A stretch of 64,000 bases of DNA from assembly GCF_001561995.1 (NCBI RefSeq), contig NZ_LLWC01000026.1, positions 186,001-250,000 on the forward strand, in the 5' to 3' direction. A program made the translations under genes and the position numbers. The notes beneath the pieces were generated by a model. The model worked only from the letters and a program-made list of their open reading frames with translations, searched no databases and had not been told where the DNA came from. This document shows positions 54,743-64,000 of the stretch, piece after piece. Source of the DNA: Polycladidibacter hongkongensis (lineage in GTDB: Bacteria > Pseudomonadota > Alphaproteobacteria > Rhizobiales > Stappiaceae). Numbering within the stretch: position 1 is the stretch's first letter; each line of letters begins with the position of its first letter.

Positions 54743-55083
54743 GGGTATATCCTATTGTATTTTATTGGAAATTGCCCAAAAACAATGGTTCAGAAACCAG
54801 CCCCTAAGAGCGGTTAACCTTAACTGCCTACAGTTTTTCGAGCATGCCAATAACCTAACTGATCAGCGCGGCACTGTCAATGATTTTATTATTTAATTAC
54901 AATAGGTTAGTTATTATCATGCGATATTTCAGATTACGTAGGCACGCAAAAGACTTATGGATTTTCGGGGCGAAGTTATCCCTCGCCTGTAAGCAATATT
55001 GCAGGGCACATGCAGCAAAAAACATCGCTTCTCTCTGCGAAAATTTCTGGTTTTTCCGCCGTACAGTCAGTGGTAGCCGATGC
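54743..55083. promoter_or_regulatory. AT-rich upstream region of the GTA cluster
   Basis: 341 bp between the YcgN-like stop and GTA g1, notably AT-rich beside its neighbours. It must hold the GTA promoter. TAACCTA at 54851-54857 is the inverted complement of TAGGTTA at 54903-54909. A GGTTAACCTTAAC stretch near 54816 contains two TTAA half-sites but not the full TTAA-N7-TTAA CtrA box. No gene is convincing here. Confidence 0.5.
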
Positions 55084-55584
55084 TTAGGCCTGCGATGTTT
55101 GAGGCTCCGCCTCTTGTTCGGGCTCATCGGGCCAAGCGACCAGATAATCCTCCAGATCTTCCGGTTCCAGCCCATCTTCAGGGACGGTTTTATCTTGCAC
55201 CGATATGCCTGCCTGGTGGACGGATCGAGGATCCCCGGAGACAAGGGGGTGCCACCAATGTAGGTCTTTGCCCTCGCGCACCAAACGATAGGCGCAGGTA
55301 ACGGGCAACCATTTTAATTCACGAACGGTTTTTGGGTCCAGCTGCACACAGTCGCTGACAAAGTCGAAGCGGCGTTCATAGTTTTTGCACCGGCATGTGC
55401 TTCCATCAAGCAAAGTGCAAGCAACGTTTGTCCAGTGAATTTCGCCGGTGTCCCAGTCCTCCAGTTTGTTGAGGCAGCAACGGCCACAGCCATCGCAAAG
55501 GCTTTCCCACTCTTGTGGAGAGAGCTCTTCTAGGGTTTTGGCCCGCCAAAAGGGGATTTGCCCTTCAGACTTAGAGGATTTCAT
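55084..55584 (-). CDS. YcgN-family cysteine cluster protein (UPF0260)
   Basis: A 166-residue protein with the family's Cys-rich motif [14 protein letters not shown] near residue 32, further Cys in [17 protein letters not shown], and the C-terminal block [26 protein letters not shown] split over residues ~95-125. The four to eight Cys suggest a metal or iron-sulfur site (inference; function unproven). ATG 55584 has GGAG upstream; the frame extends to 55656. It stands alone on the minus strand. Confidence 0.88.
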   Translation of the reverse strand: MKSSKSEGQIPFWRAKTLEELSPQEWESLCDGCGRCCLNKLEDWDTGEIHWTNVACTLLDGSTCRCKNYERRFDFVSDCVQLDPKTVRELKWLPVTCAYRLVREGKDLHWWHPLVSGDPRSVHQAGISVQDKTVPEDGLEPEDLEDYLVAWPDEPEQEAEPQTSQA

Positions 55585-55762
55585 TTTGGCGAACTCCAGA
55601 GGATAGTTGTTATGGCTTGTTGTTATTGGGCTTTGGCCTTCTTGTGCCTGCCTCATAACATAAGTAGCTTATAAGACAAACGAAAACAGCGCATTGGGCA
55701 TGGCGCAAGGCAGTGGCAAAATTGCTACCACTTTGGCCGCAGATGATTGACAGGTAGGGCGA

Positions 55763-58108
55763 GTGAACGAAACTTCCGGGCAAGACAAAGCCAAGCAGGG
55801 CAAAGGCACAAAAGCAGGTGAAAAAACGCGCGCGGACGCAGCGCAGCACTCTGCCGCCAAACGCGATCCGGGCGATTTGCGCGATGTCTCTGCCAAATTG
55901 CTGGCTGCGGATGCGTGGATTGATTCGACCTTGTGGCAAGCGTGGCAGGCGATTCGGGCCGCGTGGCGCGGGTATTCCGCCTTTATGCGCCGGTTTCGCG
56001 CCCGTGGGCTGTGGCGCATTCTGGCAGAGCTTGGTTCTGAAGGGGCTACGCTTGGCACCGCCGGGGTGATTGTGATGCTCGCCTTTGCGCAGCCTGCGTT
56101 TGAGGCGACTAAGCGGGCAGACTGGAAAACCACCTCCGATTTTTCTGTGACCTTTTTTGATCGCAATGGCGACTTGCTCGGCAAGCGGGGCATTTTGCTA
56201 AACGATAAAGTGCCGCTAGACGAAATTCCCGATCAAATGATCAAGGCAACACTGGCAACAGAGGACCGACGCTTCTTCAGCCACTTCGGCATTGACTTTA
56301 TCGGCACCTTCCGTGCGCTGGTTGCAAATGTGAAAGCACGCTCGGTGGTGCAAGGGGGGTCGTCGCTATCGCAGCAGCTGGCCAAGAACCTGTTTCTTTC
56401 CAATGAGCGCACGTTGCAGCGTAAAATTAAAGAGGCCTATCTGGCGCTGTGGCTGGAGGCTAACCTCAGCAAGCGGGAAATCCTCAAGCTGTATCTGGAC
56501 CGCGCCTATATGGGTGGTGGTACTTTTGGCGTAACCGCGGCGGCGGATTACTATTTTGACAAAGACATCCGTGAGATCACGCTGGCAGAAGCGGCCATGC
56601 TTGCCGGACTATACAAGGCCCCCTCCAAGTACGCCCCGCATGAAAACCTGCCCAATGCGCGGGCGCGAGCCAATGAAGTGCTCTCCAATATGGTTGAGGC
56701 AAATTTTCTGAGCGAAGGGCAGATCATCGCCGCGCGACGCAATCCGGCAACACCGGTGGACCGGGGCAAAAGCACAGCCGCCGATTACTTTATGGATTAT
56801 GCCTTTGAGCAGATACAAGATCTGGCGCTGCAATTTCCAGAACTCAGCAAAGACCGCGTGCTGAGCGTGGACACCACGCTTGACAGCGCCTTGCAAAGCC
56901 AAGCGGAAAGCTCGGTTGCGAGTATGCTGGATGAGCAGGGTAAACGCTACCGGGTACGCGAGGGAGCATTGGCCTCTATCACCACCAGCGGCGAAGTACG
57001 CGCCATGGTTGGCGGGCGGGACTACGACGAAAGCCAGTTTAACCGTGCGGTGCATGCGCTACGCCAACCGGGTTCTTCTTTCAAGCCATTTGTGTATATG
57101 ACTGCGTTTTTGAACGGCTATTCCGCTGAAGATATCATTCGCGATGCGCCTATTAATATCGGCGGCTGGTCACCGCGCAACTACGGGCGGCGCTATCGCG
57201 GGGCGGTCACGCTTAAAACCGCGCTGACCAAATCCATTAATACGGTACCGGTGCGGCTGGCGCAAAAAGTTGGCCGCGATAAAATCGTACAAACAGCTTA
57301 CATGATGGGGATACAAAGCGAGCTACGTATCAGCCGACCTTTGCCGCTTGGCGTTGCGGAAGTTACGGTGATTGACATGGCCGGTTCTTACGCGGCCTTT
57401 GCCAGCGGCGGGCTGAAAGTTCAGCCCTTTGCGGTGGTCAAAGTACGCAATTCCAAAGGCGAACTGGTGTATGATCATGCCCGCGATGCAGCCGCGCCAA
57501 TCCGGATTTTACCATTTGATAAAACGGCTGAAATGAACGATATCCTTGTCAATGTTGTGCAGGCTGGTACAGGGCGGCGCGCGCGGATTGAGGGGGTCAC
57601 TGCCGCTGGGAAAACCGGAACAACGCAGGCCTATCGCGATGCTTGGTTTGTTGGCTATACGGGCAATCTGGTGACAGCCGTTTGGTATGGAAATGATGAT
57701 TTTACCCCTACCAACAATATGACCGGTGGCTCCCTACCTGCGATGACATGGCAAAAATACATGGAATTTGCCCATCAGGGGGTGGAAATCCAGCCGATGC
57801 CGGGGATTGACCCAGAAGCCTATAGCCGCGCCCTTATTGCCCAAGAGGGCGATGCGGCGCCAGCGCGACAACTGCCGCAGATTCTACGCAATAATACTCG
57901 CCAGGAACTACAGGCACTGCATGAGCGCTTTGGGCAGATTCTGGGGCGCCCGCAAGCGGCGCTCTCTCCCGCTTTGCCCTTTAAAAAGGCCCAGCCTGCG
58001 CATGACACCAAGCACGATAAGAGCGACCGCATCCATGCAAACTATGCGGAGGATCAAGATGGAAACCTGAGGGCAAACATTGAGGCAAACGGGGGCGCTG
58101 GTGGATAA
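55763..58108 (+). CDS. class A penicillin-binding protein (bifunctional transglycosylase/transpeptidase)
   Basis: A 781-residue PBP1-type enzyme that polymerises and cross-links peptidoglycan. After a basic, low-complexity cytoplasmic head (~90 residues) there is one membrane helix near 100-115. The GT51 domain has catalytic Glu in ATEDRRFF (~167), GGSSLSQQLAKNLF and LDRAYMGGGTFGV. The transpeptidase domain has SSFKPF (SxxK, ~438), SIN and KTGTT (~616). The start is GTG 55763. Its 3' end overlaps the next gene by 8 bp. Subfamily (1A or 1C) is not certain. Confidence 0.93.
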   Translation: MNETSGQDKAKQGKGTKAGEKTRADAAQHSAAKRDPGDLRDVSAKLLAADAWIDSTLWQAWQAIRAAWRGYSAFMRRFRARGLWRILAELGSEGATLGTAGVIVMLAFAQPAFEATKRADWKTTSDFSVTFFDRNGDLLGKRGILLNDKVPLDEIPDQMIKATLATEDRRFFSHFGIDFIGTFRALVANVKARSVVQGGSSLSQQLAKNLFLSNERTLQRKIKEAYLALWLEANLSKREILKLYLDRAYMGGGTFGVTAAADYYFDKDIREITLAEAAMLAGLYKAPSKYAPHENLPNARARANEVLSNMVEANFLSEGQIIAARRNPATPVDRGKSTAADYFMDYAFEQIQDLALQFPELSKDRVLSVDTTLDSALQSQAESSVASMLDEQGKRYRVREGALASITTSGEVRAMVGGRDYDESQFNRAVHALRQPGSSFKPFVYMTAFLNGYSAEDIIRDAPINIGGWSPRNYGRRYRGAVTLKTALTKSINTVPVRLAQKVGRDKIVQTAYMMGIQSELRISRPLPLGVAEVTVIDMAGSYAAFASGGLKVQPFAVVKVRNSKGELVYDHARDAAAPIRILPFDKTAEMNDILVNVVQAGTGRRARIEGVTAAGKTGTTQAYRDAWFVGYTGNLVTAVWYGNDDFTPTNNMTGGSLPAMTWQKYMEFAHQGVEIQPMPGIDPEAYSRALIAQEGDAAPARQLPQILRNNTRQELQALHERFGQILGRPQAALSPALPFKKAQPAHDTKHDKSDRIHANYAEDQDGNLRANIEANGGAGG

Positions 58109-58796
58109 AAAGCAGACAAAAGCGATGGTGATCGGTACGCAGCCGACGCCCTATTATGACGGAGAGAACAGCTGGCAAAAACCATGGCCCAAGGTCTCTC
58201 GCCTGCTGTACCGCGCGCGCATGCTATCGTTTGGTCCATACCTATTTTTTCTTGTGGTATCCCTAGTCGTCGGGGTGGGCTCAGCTTATTACGCTCTTAA
58301 TCATGGGGCACCCTTCAATGCGGTGCATGAAGGCGTTTGGGTGGCCTATCCGAACGCCGGCACGCCGGAAGATGATCCATACAGTGTGGCCATTTTCAGC
58401 CGTACAAAGCGGCTTGCGCTTGGCCGGGGCGAAGGCCTTGCGTTTTACGCGGTGCAGGATGAGCTGGGGCAACCCCTTGATGCGCGCTGTACTTACGTCT
58501 TGGAAGGCGCACCTTTGCCTGCGCGTTTGTGGACGCTCACCGCACTGGACGGGCAAATGCATATACGTGGAACCGATGCTGGGCGGGCATGGCTGCACAG
58601 CCGAGATCTGCTCCGTAGCGCCGATGGCAACTTTCGCATCACAATCTCACCACAAGCGCAGGCGGGCAACTGGCTGCCAACAGGGGGCGATGGGCAGCTG
58701 ACTTTGGCGCTGCGCATGTATGACAACGCTCTAGCGGGGGAATATGCGAGCTCGCGGCGGCAAATGCCGGGCTTGCGGCGGAGTTATTGCCAATGA
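58101..58796 (+). CDS. DUF1214 membrane protein
   Basis: A 231-residue protein with one membrane helix (residues ~45-70) and a C-terminal DUF1214 domain (FNAVHEGVWVAYPNAGT, TLTALDGQMHIRGTD, ISPQAQAGNWLPTGGDGQLTLALRMYD as separate blocks). GTG 58101 preceded by GGGGGCG is chosen; TTG 58080 and ATG 58125 are alternatives. It overlaps the PBP gene by 8 bp and the DUF1254 gene by 4 bp, so the three are one unit. No enzymatic function is known to me for this family. Confidence 0.8.
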   Translation: MDKKQTKAMVIGTQPTPYYDGENSWQKPWPKVSRLLYRARMLSFGPYLFFLVVSLVVGVGSAYYALNHGAPFNAVHEGVWVAYPNAGTPEDDPYSVAIFSRTKRLALGRGEGLAFYAVQDELGQPLDARCTYVLEGAPLPARLWTLTALDGQMHIRGTDAGRAWLHSRDLLRSADGNFRITISPQAQAGNWLPTGGDGQLTLALRMYDNALAGEYASSRRQMPGLRRSYCQ

Positions 58797-59632
58797 TGCA
58801 CGCTAGGTTTGCAGCCTTGAAGCAAATGTGTTTTGCCGTTGCCACGACGTGTGGTGCGTATTTGGCGCGCCTCTGGAGGCACCCGCGTTTTGCGCGTTTG
58901 CGGCAAAGTAGCGTGACAGCATTTCTGTTTTGCATAAGCCTTGCGCAAGGGGCGCTGGTGTTGTTTTTGCGGTTGCTATCGCTGTTACACCTCGATCTGG
59001 CCGCGCGGGCAGGCAAGGTGCGGCTGGCGGCGCTGCTGCGCTGGCCACTCAGGCTGCGCCGTCTGCAAATCAAGCCCAGCTGGGTGTTGTGGGGTCTTGC
59101 CGGTTTTCTGCTCGGCGGGATTATTCATATTCTTATCGTTTTAAGCGTGCCGACGGCAATTCCCTTTACGCTTTATGAGCAGGTCGCCCGCTTTGGCCAT
59201 GACCGCAGCTTTAACCTTTTGCCGCCGGTGCTGGCGCGCACGGAGCCGCTGTTAGATCTGGATCCTTCAATGGAGCATGCATTGTGCCGGTTTGATTTGG
59301 CGCGCGGGCCCGTGCGCCTCGATGTGGATCTCAACGCCCCCTACTGGTCGCTCGCCTACTTTAACGAGCGGGGACAAACGCTGTACAGCTTAAATGACAG
59401 CTCTGCTGCGCGTGAGAAACTTGCCATGCTGATTCTGAGTGAGGAACAGTTGTCGGTGCTGCGTGAAAACCCGCCAGAAGAGCTGGAGGACATGATTGTG
59501 GTGGAATCTGACGCACAGAAGGGCTTTGTGATGCTACGGGCATTTGTCCCGCACAAGGCTTATGCGCGTGAAATTAGTGCCGGGCTGCGCCGCGCGACCT
59601 GTACCGGCTTTGAGCGGCCGCCCTCCTCTTAA
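58793..59632 (+). CDS. DUF1254 membrane protein
   Basis: A 279-residue protein. There are two hydrophobic segments (~38-60 and ~95-120), then an extracytoplasmic domain with DPSMEHALCRFDLARGPVRLDVD and PYWSLAYFNERGQTLYSLND, matching the DUF1254 pattern. ATG 58793 overlaps the DUF1214 stop in an ATGA junction. DUF1214 and DUF1254 proteins commonly occur as neighbours or fusions, as here. Role unknown; linkage to the PBP suggests the envelope. Confidence 0.78.
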   Translation: MMHARFAALKQMCFAVATTCGAYLARLWRHPRFARLRQSSVTAFLFCISLAQGALVLFLRLLSLLHLDLAARAGKVRLAALLRWPLRLRRLQIKPSWVLWGLAGFLLGGIIHILIVLSVPTAIPFTLYEQVARFGHDRSFNLLPPVLARTEPLLDLDPSMEHALCRFDLARGPVRLDVDLNAPYWSLAYFNERGQTLYSLNDSSAAREKLAMLILSEEQLSVLRENPPEELEDMIVVESDAQKGFVMLRAFVPHKAYAREISAGLRRATCTGFERPPSS

Positions 59633-59717
59633 CCAACAGGCAGCGCAACTCGCGGGCAGCCTTTGCGTGGAGACTGGGTAGAAGGTGCCGCGTTACGCTT
59701 CCCCAATAGCTTTTCAC

Positions 59718-60572
59718 CTATTTTTTCGGGGCGGGGCGCTCCAGTCCCCAACCGGTTAGAATGCGCGACTTGCGCGGTTTTTTGCTGGTGTTTGATGGCG
59801 CGAGCTGCTCACACGTCGCATCCAGATCCAAAATATCCTGCTTGTAACCGACCAATGCGCGATGCACGGTCCATACCATATGTCGATCAGGCACATCGAT
59901 CGTTAACCGGTCAAGCGCATGGCTGAAGGCGGAAAAGCGCAGCGATAGAGCCGCTTGCACCCAAAGATGCACTTGCCGATTTTCGCCAATGCGGGCGTTT
60001 AGATCTTTCGATTGCTGTCGAGAGGGATCATGGGCGCGGTGCAGCGCTTCCTTGCGAAAACTATCGGCCTCGCGCACCTGCTGCCACGCGCGGCAGTAAG
60101 GCGGGATTAGTGCACGATCGGTTTGAATGTCTGCAAGCAATTTGGTGTAGTGGGTTTGGCTGGCTTGGTAGTTTCGGTCCAACAGGTGCTCGTAATAGCT
60201 CTCGTAGGCGATACTTGACCAACTTGCTGGGATGACATGGGTGCGGCGCATCTCAACAACGGAATTGCCCAGCCAGTCTTCTTGAGAGGGGGGGAAGACC
60301 AGAGCCCAAGCCCGATTGTAAAGCTCTTTTTCACTATCGGTCAGCGGCAGTGAAGAAACCGGATTGCCAGTAATTGCCTTACGAGCGGCACCGAGCGCGG
60401 GCATGGCAGTTTCATGCAGGAGATCGTCTTGAGCGCGGCCAAAATCGCCTTGCGGGCGGGCGCAAGCGCTCAGCATTATAGCAATGGCACCTGCACAAAC
60501 AGCGCGCCCGGCAATTTTTATTGTGGCTGTTTGCTGCGCCGAAATTCTCAGCTTTGCCTTAGGCCCTGTCAT
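59718..60572 (-). CDS. hypothetical lipoprotein
   Basis: A 284-residue predicted lipoprotein I do not recognise. The hydrophobic segment AVCAGAIAIMLSACA ends with the lipobox LSAC near residue 38. The mature part is largely helical with many Arg and Gln, and contains EKELYNRAWALVFPPSQEDW and YESYYEHLLDRNYQASQTHY. ATG 60572 is chosen; an in-frame ATG at 60596 would lengthen the already long head. Downstream it is convergent with the DUF1254 gene. Confidence 0.7.
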   Translation of the reverse strand: MTGPKAKLRISAQQTATIKIAGRAVCAGAIAIMLSACARPQGDFGRAQDDLLHETAMPALGAARKAITGNPVSSLPLTDSEKELYNRAWALVFPPSQEDWLGNSVVEMRRTHVIPASWSSIAYESYYEHLLDRNYQASQTHYTKLLADIQTDRALIPPYCRAWQQVREADSFRKEALHRAHDPSRQQSKDLNARIGENRQVHLWVQAALSLRFSAFSHALDRLTIDVPDRHMVWTVHRALVGYKQDILDLDATCEQLAPSNTSKKPRKSRILTGWGLERPAPKK

Positions 60573-60732
60573 GTTGGCGTGCCCTTCCCCATTCATGTGC
60601 GGCTAAGAACACCCTAGAGGAACTCGCCGCAAGAGGCAGCCATAAGCACCAGAAAACACGCCAAGCCCCCTTTAAAACTAGTGGATAGGATAACGGAGTA
60701 AAGTGCAATTTGTTCAGAGCTTGGGCTGAGCT

Positions 60733-61194
60733 TTAGTCATCAGGCCAGATATCCTTGATGGAAAGCTCCGGCGCGGTGTCGCTGCCTTGTGTTGGGCTTG
60801 ACGGTGCTTGCTGGGTTTGTGCCGCCGCACTTACTTGGGCAGCAGCAGGTGCGGCATCAGCTGGCAGGAAATGCTCGCCCTTGGCGCTTTCCACCTCGAC
60901 CACCCAGAAATCGGGATCCATTCGGGCCTCGCGCACAAAGACACCCTCCAGTTCTTCACGGGGGCTGGCGGCAAGGCGCAGTTCAAAGCGCCGCAGGCCG
61001 CTGTCTTCTTCGTTAAAAAAACTTTGCGGCGCCGGTGTGTAGAGGTCAAACGTGCAGTCCAGCCTGTCGACGACCACCATAATGACGCCTGCCTCTGCCG
61101 CGCCACGGCGCGTAACAGCGGCAAATGCGTCACACTGAAAGCATTGGCGCACATAGGCCGCCACCCAAAATTCGCTGGTAACGCGGGGAGACAT
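60733..61194 (-). CDS. DUF1491 family protein
   Basis: A 153-residue alphaproteobacterial protein. The N-terminal two thirds (VTSEFWVAAYVRQCFQC, RGAAEAGVIMVVVDRLD, FDLYTPAPQSFF, REARMDPDFWVVEVE) is the DUF1491 domain. The C-terminus is a low-complexity Ala/Gln/Ser tail. No signal or membrane segment. It lies 12 bp downstream of the peptidoglycan-binding gene, as in related genomes. Function unknown. Confidence 0.9.
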   Translation of the reverse strand: MSPRVTSEFWVAAYVRQCFQCDAFAAVTRRGAAEAGVIMVVVDRLDCTFDLYTPAPQSFFNEEDSGLRRFELRLAASPREELEGVFVREARMDPDFWVVEVESAKGEHFLPADAAPAAAQVSAAAQTQQAPSSPTQGSDTAPELSIKDIWPDD

Positions 61195-61206
61195 CAGCGG
61201 GTACTC

Positions 61207-62073
61207 TTAGATCTTGCGGCCAATAAAACGCTCCAGCTCTTGCAGGACGCGCGGACTGATTTCGCCATTGCTAACGAGGCCGCGATCTTGGGCAAAGCGG
61301 CGCAAGGCATCACTGGTTTGTTGACCAGCCACGCCGTCAACTGTGATCGGGCCATAGCCACTTTGGGCCAGCGCGGCTTGTAGGCGCATGATGCGGGCGG
61401 TGTCAAACACCGCGACTTGATCGCCAGAACGACGGCTAGGTGAGTGCGGCGTTGCGCTTGCCGTCACGGGCTTTTTACGCATTGGTGTTGGAGGCGCTTG
61501 CGCGGGCGTGGCATTGATCGAGCCAGTAATTTGCGGTTCAGTGCCTTGAGACGCGGGCAGGCCCGCGGTGTTTCTTTCGAGCGGGGCACTGTTTTGGTTG
61601 GCACGCTGTTCCGAGCCACGGTTTTTCGGGGTGGCAGCCATGGTGAGCTGAGCCAGCAAGGCAGTTGTGACCTTGCCCGTTTCGCGCAGTCCAGAGCGGC
61701 GTTCAAACGCCATGACCGCACCACGCGTGGCGTTGCCAGCGTTGCCATCTACCGAACCATTGTAGTGCCCCAACCGGCGCAACTCCAATTGAACATCGCG
61801 CACCAAGGCCACCTGCAGGGCCGCAAGCTGGGTGGCTTCGGCGGCAGCGGCTTTGGCAAGCGCTTCATCTTGCGATGGCGCGCGTGTGGTAAACATTGGC
61901 GCTGGATGCTGGTCTTCCTGAAAAGCCAGTGCGTTCAACATGATCATGACCAACAGTACAGCGGTTGCCAACACTGGTAGGCGGCAAATCCCAGCCTTAA
62001 GAGCCGAGTGTTTTTTCCCGCTGGCTTGAGTTTTGCTCTGCACTTGATGTCGCTTTGGACTGGTCCGTGCCAT
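61207..62073 (-). CDS. membrane-anchored peptidoglycan-binding protein
   Basis: A 288-residue protein with one N-terminal membrane anchor (residues ~32-50) and two PG_binding_1-like domains: VQLELRRLGHYNGSVDGNAGNATRGAVMAFE near 97 and LQAALAQSGYGPITVDGVAGQQTSDALRRFA near 235, joined by a Pro/Thr-rich linker. It should sit in the periplasm and touch the cell wall. It is encoded next to DUF1491, downstream of a histidine kinase. Confidence 0.85.
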   Translation of the reverse strand: MARTSPKRHQVQSKTQASGKKHSALKAGICRLPVLATAVLLVMIMLNALAFQEDQHPAPMFTTRAPSQDEALAKAAAAEATQLAALQVALVRDVQLELRRLGHYNGSVDGNAGNATRGAVMAFERRSGLRETGKVTTALLAQLTMAATPKNRGSEQRANQNSAPLERNTAGLPASQGTEPQITGSINATPAQAPPTPMRKKPVTASATPHSPSRRSGDQVAVFDTARIMRLQAALAQSGYGPITVDGVAGQQTSDALRRFAQDRGLVSNGEISPRVLQELERFIGRKI

Positions 62074-62152
62074 AACCTACTATCGTTTCCCTTTTTCGTT
62101 CCCGTCTTTCGCCAGATGTAAACAGCCTGTGAGGCTTGCTGGCAGCTACCGT

Positions 62153-63790
62153 TTATGCCCAATTGTCTTGCGTGAAAGCGGAATGGGTGTCCTCGACCTG
62201 CTGCTGCGGGCCCTTGGTGGGCAGTGATACCACAACCTTGGTGCCTTTGCCCGGTGTGCTGGTGAATTTTATTTGCCCAGCGTGCATATCGACAAGTGCC
62301 TTAACCACAGACAATCCGAGTCCTGCGCCTTCACAGCGACTCAGTTTAGACGAGCCCGCTTGAAAAAAGGGTTCACAAATTTCGGCGAGCTCGGATTTTT
62401 CAATACCGCTGCCATGATCGATGACCGTCATATTCACATGAGCGTGCGATTGACTGATTTCCAGACGCACCCTGCCCCCTTCCGGGGAATGCTTCATAGC
62501 ATTAGTCAAAAGGTTGATCATTATCTGACGGCACGCCATAGCGTCGGCAGTAAAGGGCTCAACCTGCGGCTCTGTTGAAAGTGTGAGCACCACTTTGAGC
62601 TGGTTTGCCTGCGTGCGCAGCAAAACCTCAACTTCTTCACATAGTTTATGTGCATTGGTTGTCGAGAGGTTGAGCCTGCGCTTGCCCGCGGCAAGACGGG
62701 TGTAGTCCAGCGTTTCATCGACCACTTTGTTCAGATGCTCTGCGGAGAAACGGATAAGCTGCAGGTATTCGCGGGCAGCATCTTTGGCAAAGCTGTAGTC
62801 ATTGGCGTTGTGCAACAGCTCGGAAAACCCGAGAATCGCATTAAGGGGAGTTCTAAGCTCGTGGCTTGCCCGGGCGACCAGCTGCATGCGTTGCCCACTT
62901 TGAGCGCGTAGACTTGATAGGGCAACTTGCAGCTCTGCCTCGCGTTTCTTGTCTGCGGACCGATCTGCGATTTCCACCCAGAACCCGGCATCAGCCAACG
63001 GGTTTTGCGCAGATGACAATGGAGAAATCTTGAGAGTGAGATGTATAGTTTTACCGCGCGCGCCTTCGCTCGGACCGTGTTGCTTGGCTTCAGCGCGGGT
63101 TTCAAGAATCTGCACCTCGCCAGTGTTGCGCGCCAACAGAAGTGCCCGGTTTAATGCCGGAGTCTCCTCCCGCAGGAGGTGTGCAGCAAGATCATTTCTT
63201 ACATAGCTTTTGGTCGTGCAGGCAAGCAGTTGCTGCGCCGCATTGTTGGTAAACTGCAATCGCCCTTGAGTATCAAGCAAGGCAATTGGCGTGTGCAATT
63301 GGCTGTCAATTAGCGCAAACCACGTGCTCTGCTGCTGACCGACCGCCTTCGGCATCTGCCAATGGGCACGCAGATAACCCAGAAGGCCCATAAGGAGTGC
63401 AAAGCACGGCAAGACGACGGCCAGCGCCGCCAACTCCAGTTGCAGGTTTAGCAAAGACGGCGGTGTGGTCGGCGCTGCGCTGATGACCGCAAGCACCTTG
63501 ATGCCTGCGACCAAGCTTGCAAGGATAAAGCCAGCAGATGCGCCAAGTACAACTCGGCTTCCAAGGCATGCTCTATCGAGCACCAGCAGAAAAAGCGGCA
63601 CCCACAAAAGAGCGGCAAGGGGCGCCACGTCACCTATGCCAATTCCCACACCGGTATAAAGGATTTGGACCAATATCAAGGCGGCGCTGCTGTATGCGGC
63701 CAGCAACAGTGAATGTAACGCCAGCTTTATGGCGTGGCGTAGGCGCGGCGCTGTGTTTATCACAGCTTGTCCAGTTGTCGTGTTGCGCAT
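62153..63790 (-). CDS. PAS-domain sensor histidine kinase
   Basis: A 545-residue inner-membrane kinase with four to five N-terminal helices (~25-145), a PAS region (~155-280), then the DHp box SHELRTPLNAILGFSELL with His near 313, N box (NLLTNAMKHSPEG), G1 (DHGSGI) and G2 (GAGLGLSVVKAL). There is no receiver domain and no adjacent response regulator, so its partner is encoded elsewhere. It is 79 bp ahead of the peptidoglycan-binding gene. Confidence 0.88.
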   Translation of the reverse strand: MRNTTTGQAVINTAPRLRHAIKLALHSLLLAAYSSAALILVQILYTGVGIGIGDVAPLAALLWVPLFLLVLDRACLGSRVVLGASAGFILASLVAGIKVLAVISAAPTTPPSLLNLQLELAALAVVLPCFALLMGLLGYLRAHWQMPKAVGQQQSTWFALIDSQLHTPIALLDTQGRLQFTNNAAQQLLACTTKSYVRNDLAAHLLREETPALNRALLLARNTGEVQILETRAEAKQHGPSEGARGKTIHLTLKISPLSSAQNPLADAGFWVEIADRSADKKREAELQVALSSLRAQSGQRMQLVARASHELRTPLNAILGFSELLHNANDYSFAKDAAREYLQLIRFSAEHLNKVVDETLDYTRLAAGKRRLNLSTTNAHKLCEEVEVLLRTQANQLKVVLTLSTEPQVEPFTADAMACRQIMINLLTNAMKHSPEGGRVRLEISQSHAHVNMTVIDHGSGIEKSELAEICEPFFQAGSSKLSRCEGAGLGLSVVKALVDMHAGQIKFTSTPGKGTKVVVSLPTKGPQQQVEDTHSAFTQDNWA

Positions 63791-64000
63791 GGCTGCAATT
63801 GGCCCCGGCTTTGAAGGCGCTGTTGCGCGCCACCCATAAAATACCCATCAAATTTGACTTGAATATATTGCCAGTGTTTTTAAGGAAGCTTGAAGCAGTC
63901 TAGTGAAAATTGCCTGTTAACGTTTACCTTTGGTTTGGCATAGCAATTAAAATGCCTGTCGATTTTTCGTCAAAGCGCTGCCCTGTTGGCATTTGGCAAA

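Noticed and set aside
54816-54830. CtrA binding box before the GTA cluster
   Set aside because: The two TTAA half-sites are 2 bp apart, not the required 7.
54880-55263. Plus-strand open frame of 127 codons
   Set aside because: It runs antisense through the end of the YcgN-like gene and has atypical composition (Arg/Phe/Leu-rich).
1-64000. CRISPR arrays, tRNA or rRNA genes, insertion sequences
   Set aside because: No regularly spaced repeats, cloverleaf-like sequences, rRNA blocks or transposase frames were seen on reading both strands.

Overview
The window looks like a chromosomal segment of an alphaproteobacterium of the order Hyphomicrobiales (Rhizobiales). This is inferred from family resemblance, not from any rRNA. 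The supporting features are: the order ccmI-ccmE-ccmF-ccmH-degP-response regulator-histidine kinase-glnE followed by a PleC-like kinase; a FeuN/FeuP/FeuQ-like osmoregulatory locus; a complete gene transfer agent (GTA) structural cluster; and small families such as DUF1491 and the YcgN cysteine-cluster proteins. Composition is moderately GC-rich. I see no tRNA, rRNA, insertion sequence, integrase or CRISPR array.

Layout: (1) 1-7590 is a glycan-type locus. A leftward ABC exporter-like gene, cut by the window edge and with a visibly degenerate ATP site, faces a tightly coupled rightward operon of four glycosyltransferases and a polysaccharide deacetylase-like protein. (2) 7627-15930, leftward: a membrane class III adenylate/guanylate cyclase, then a peptide/nickel-type ABC importer in the order fused ATPase, binding protein, permease, permease. 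(3) 16005-17174: a CaiB/BaiF CoA-transferase. (4) 17481-22652, rightward: aminopeptidase N and a PleC-like kinase, separated by a leader with a perfect hairpin and five GATTC (CcrM-type GANTC) sites. (5) 22602-34555, leftward: a small membrane protein, glnE, a two-component pair, degP and the ccmHFEI cytochrome c maturation genes. (6) 34776-39787, leftward: a large unrecognised protein, a surface-antigen-like lipoprotein, and the feuQ/feuP/feuN-like set. (7) 40152-54742, leftward: the GTA cluster from g15 (tail fibre/hub) back to g1 (small terminase), all open. (8) 55084-63790: a YcgN-like protein, a class A penicillin-binding protein, a DUF1214/DUF1254 pair, a lipoprotein, a DUF1491 protein, a peptidoglycan-binding protein and a PAS histidine kinase.

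How the parts work together: the window is largely cell-envelope and regulatory housekeeping (periplasmic proteolysis, cytochrome c biogenesis, peptidoglycan synthesis, osmosensing, cell-cycle signalling) plus two accessory systems. One is the GTA, a domesticated phage-like particle that packages host DNA. The other is the glycan/ABC locus, whose product I cannot name. The points most worth a second look are the GANTC cluster before pleC, the intact GTA with a strong hairpin just after the capsid gene, the glycan locus with its degenerate ABC protein and a G9 tract in its first glycosyltransferase, and the unrecognised 545-residue protein upstream of ccmI.
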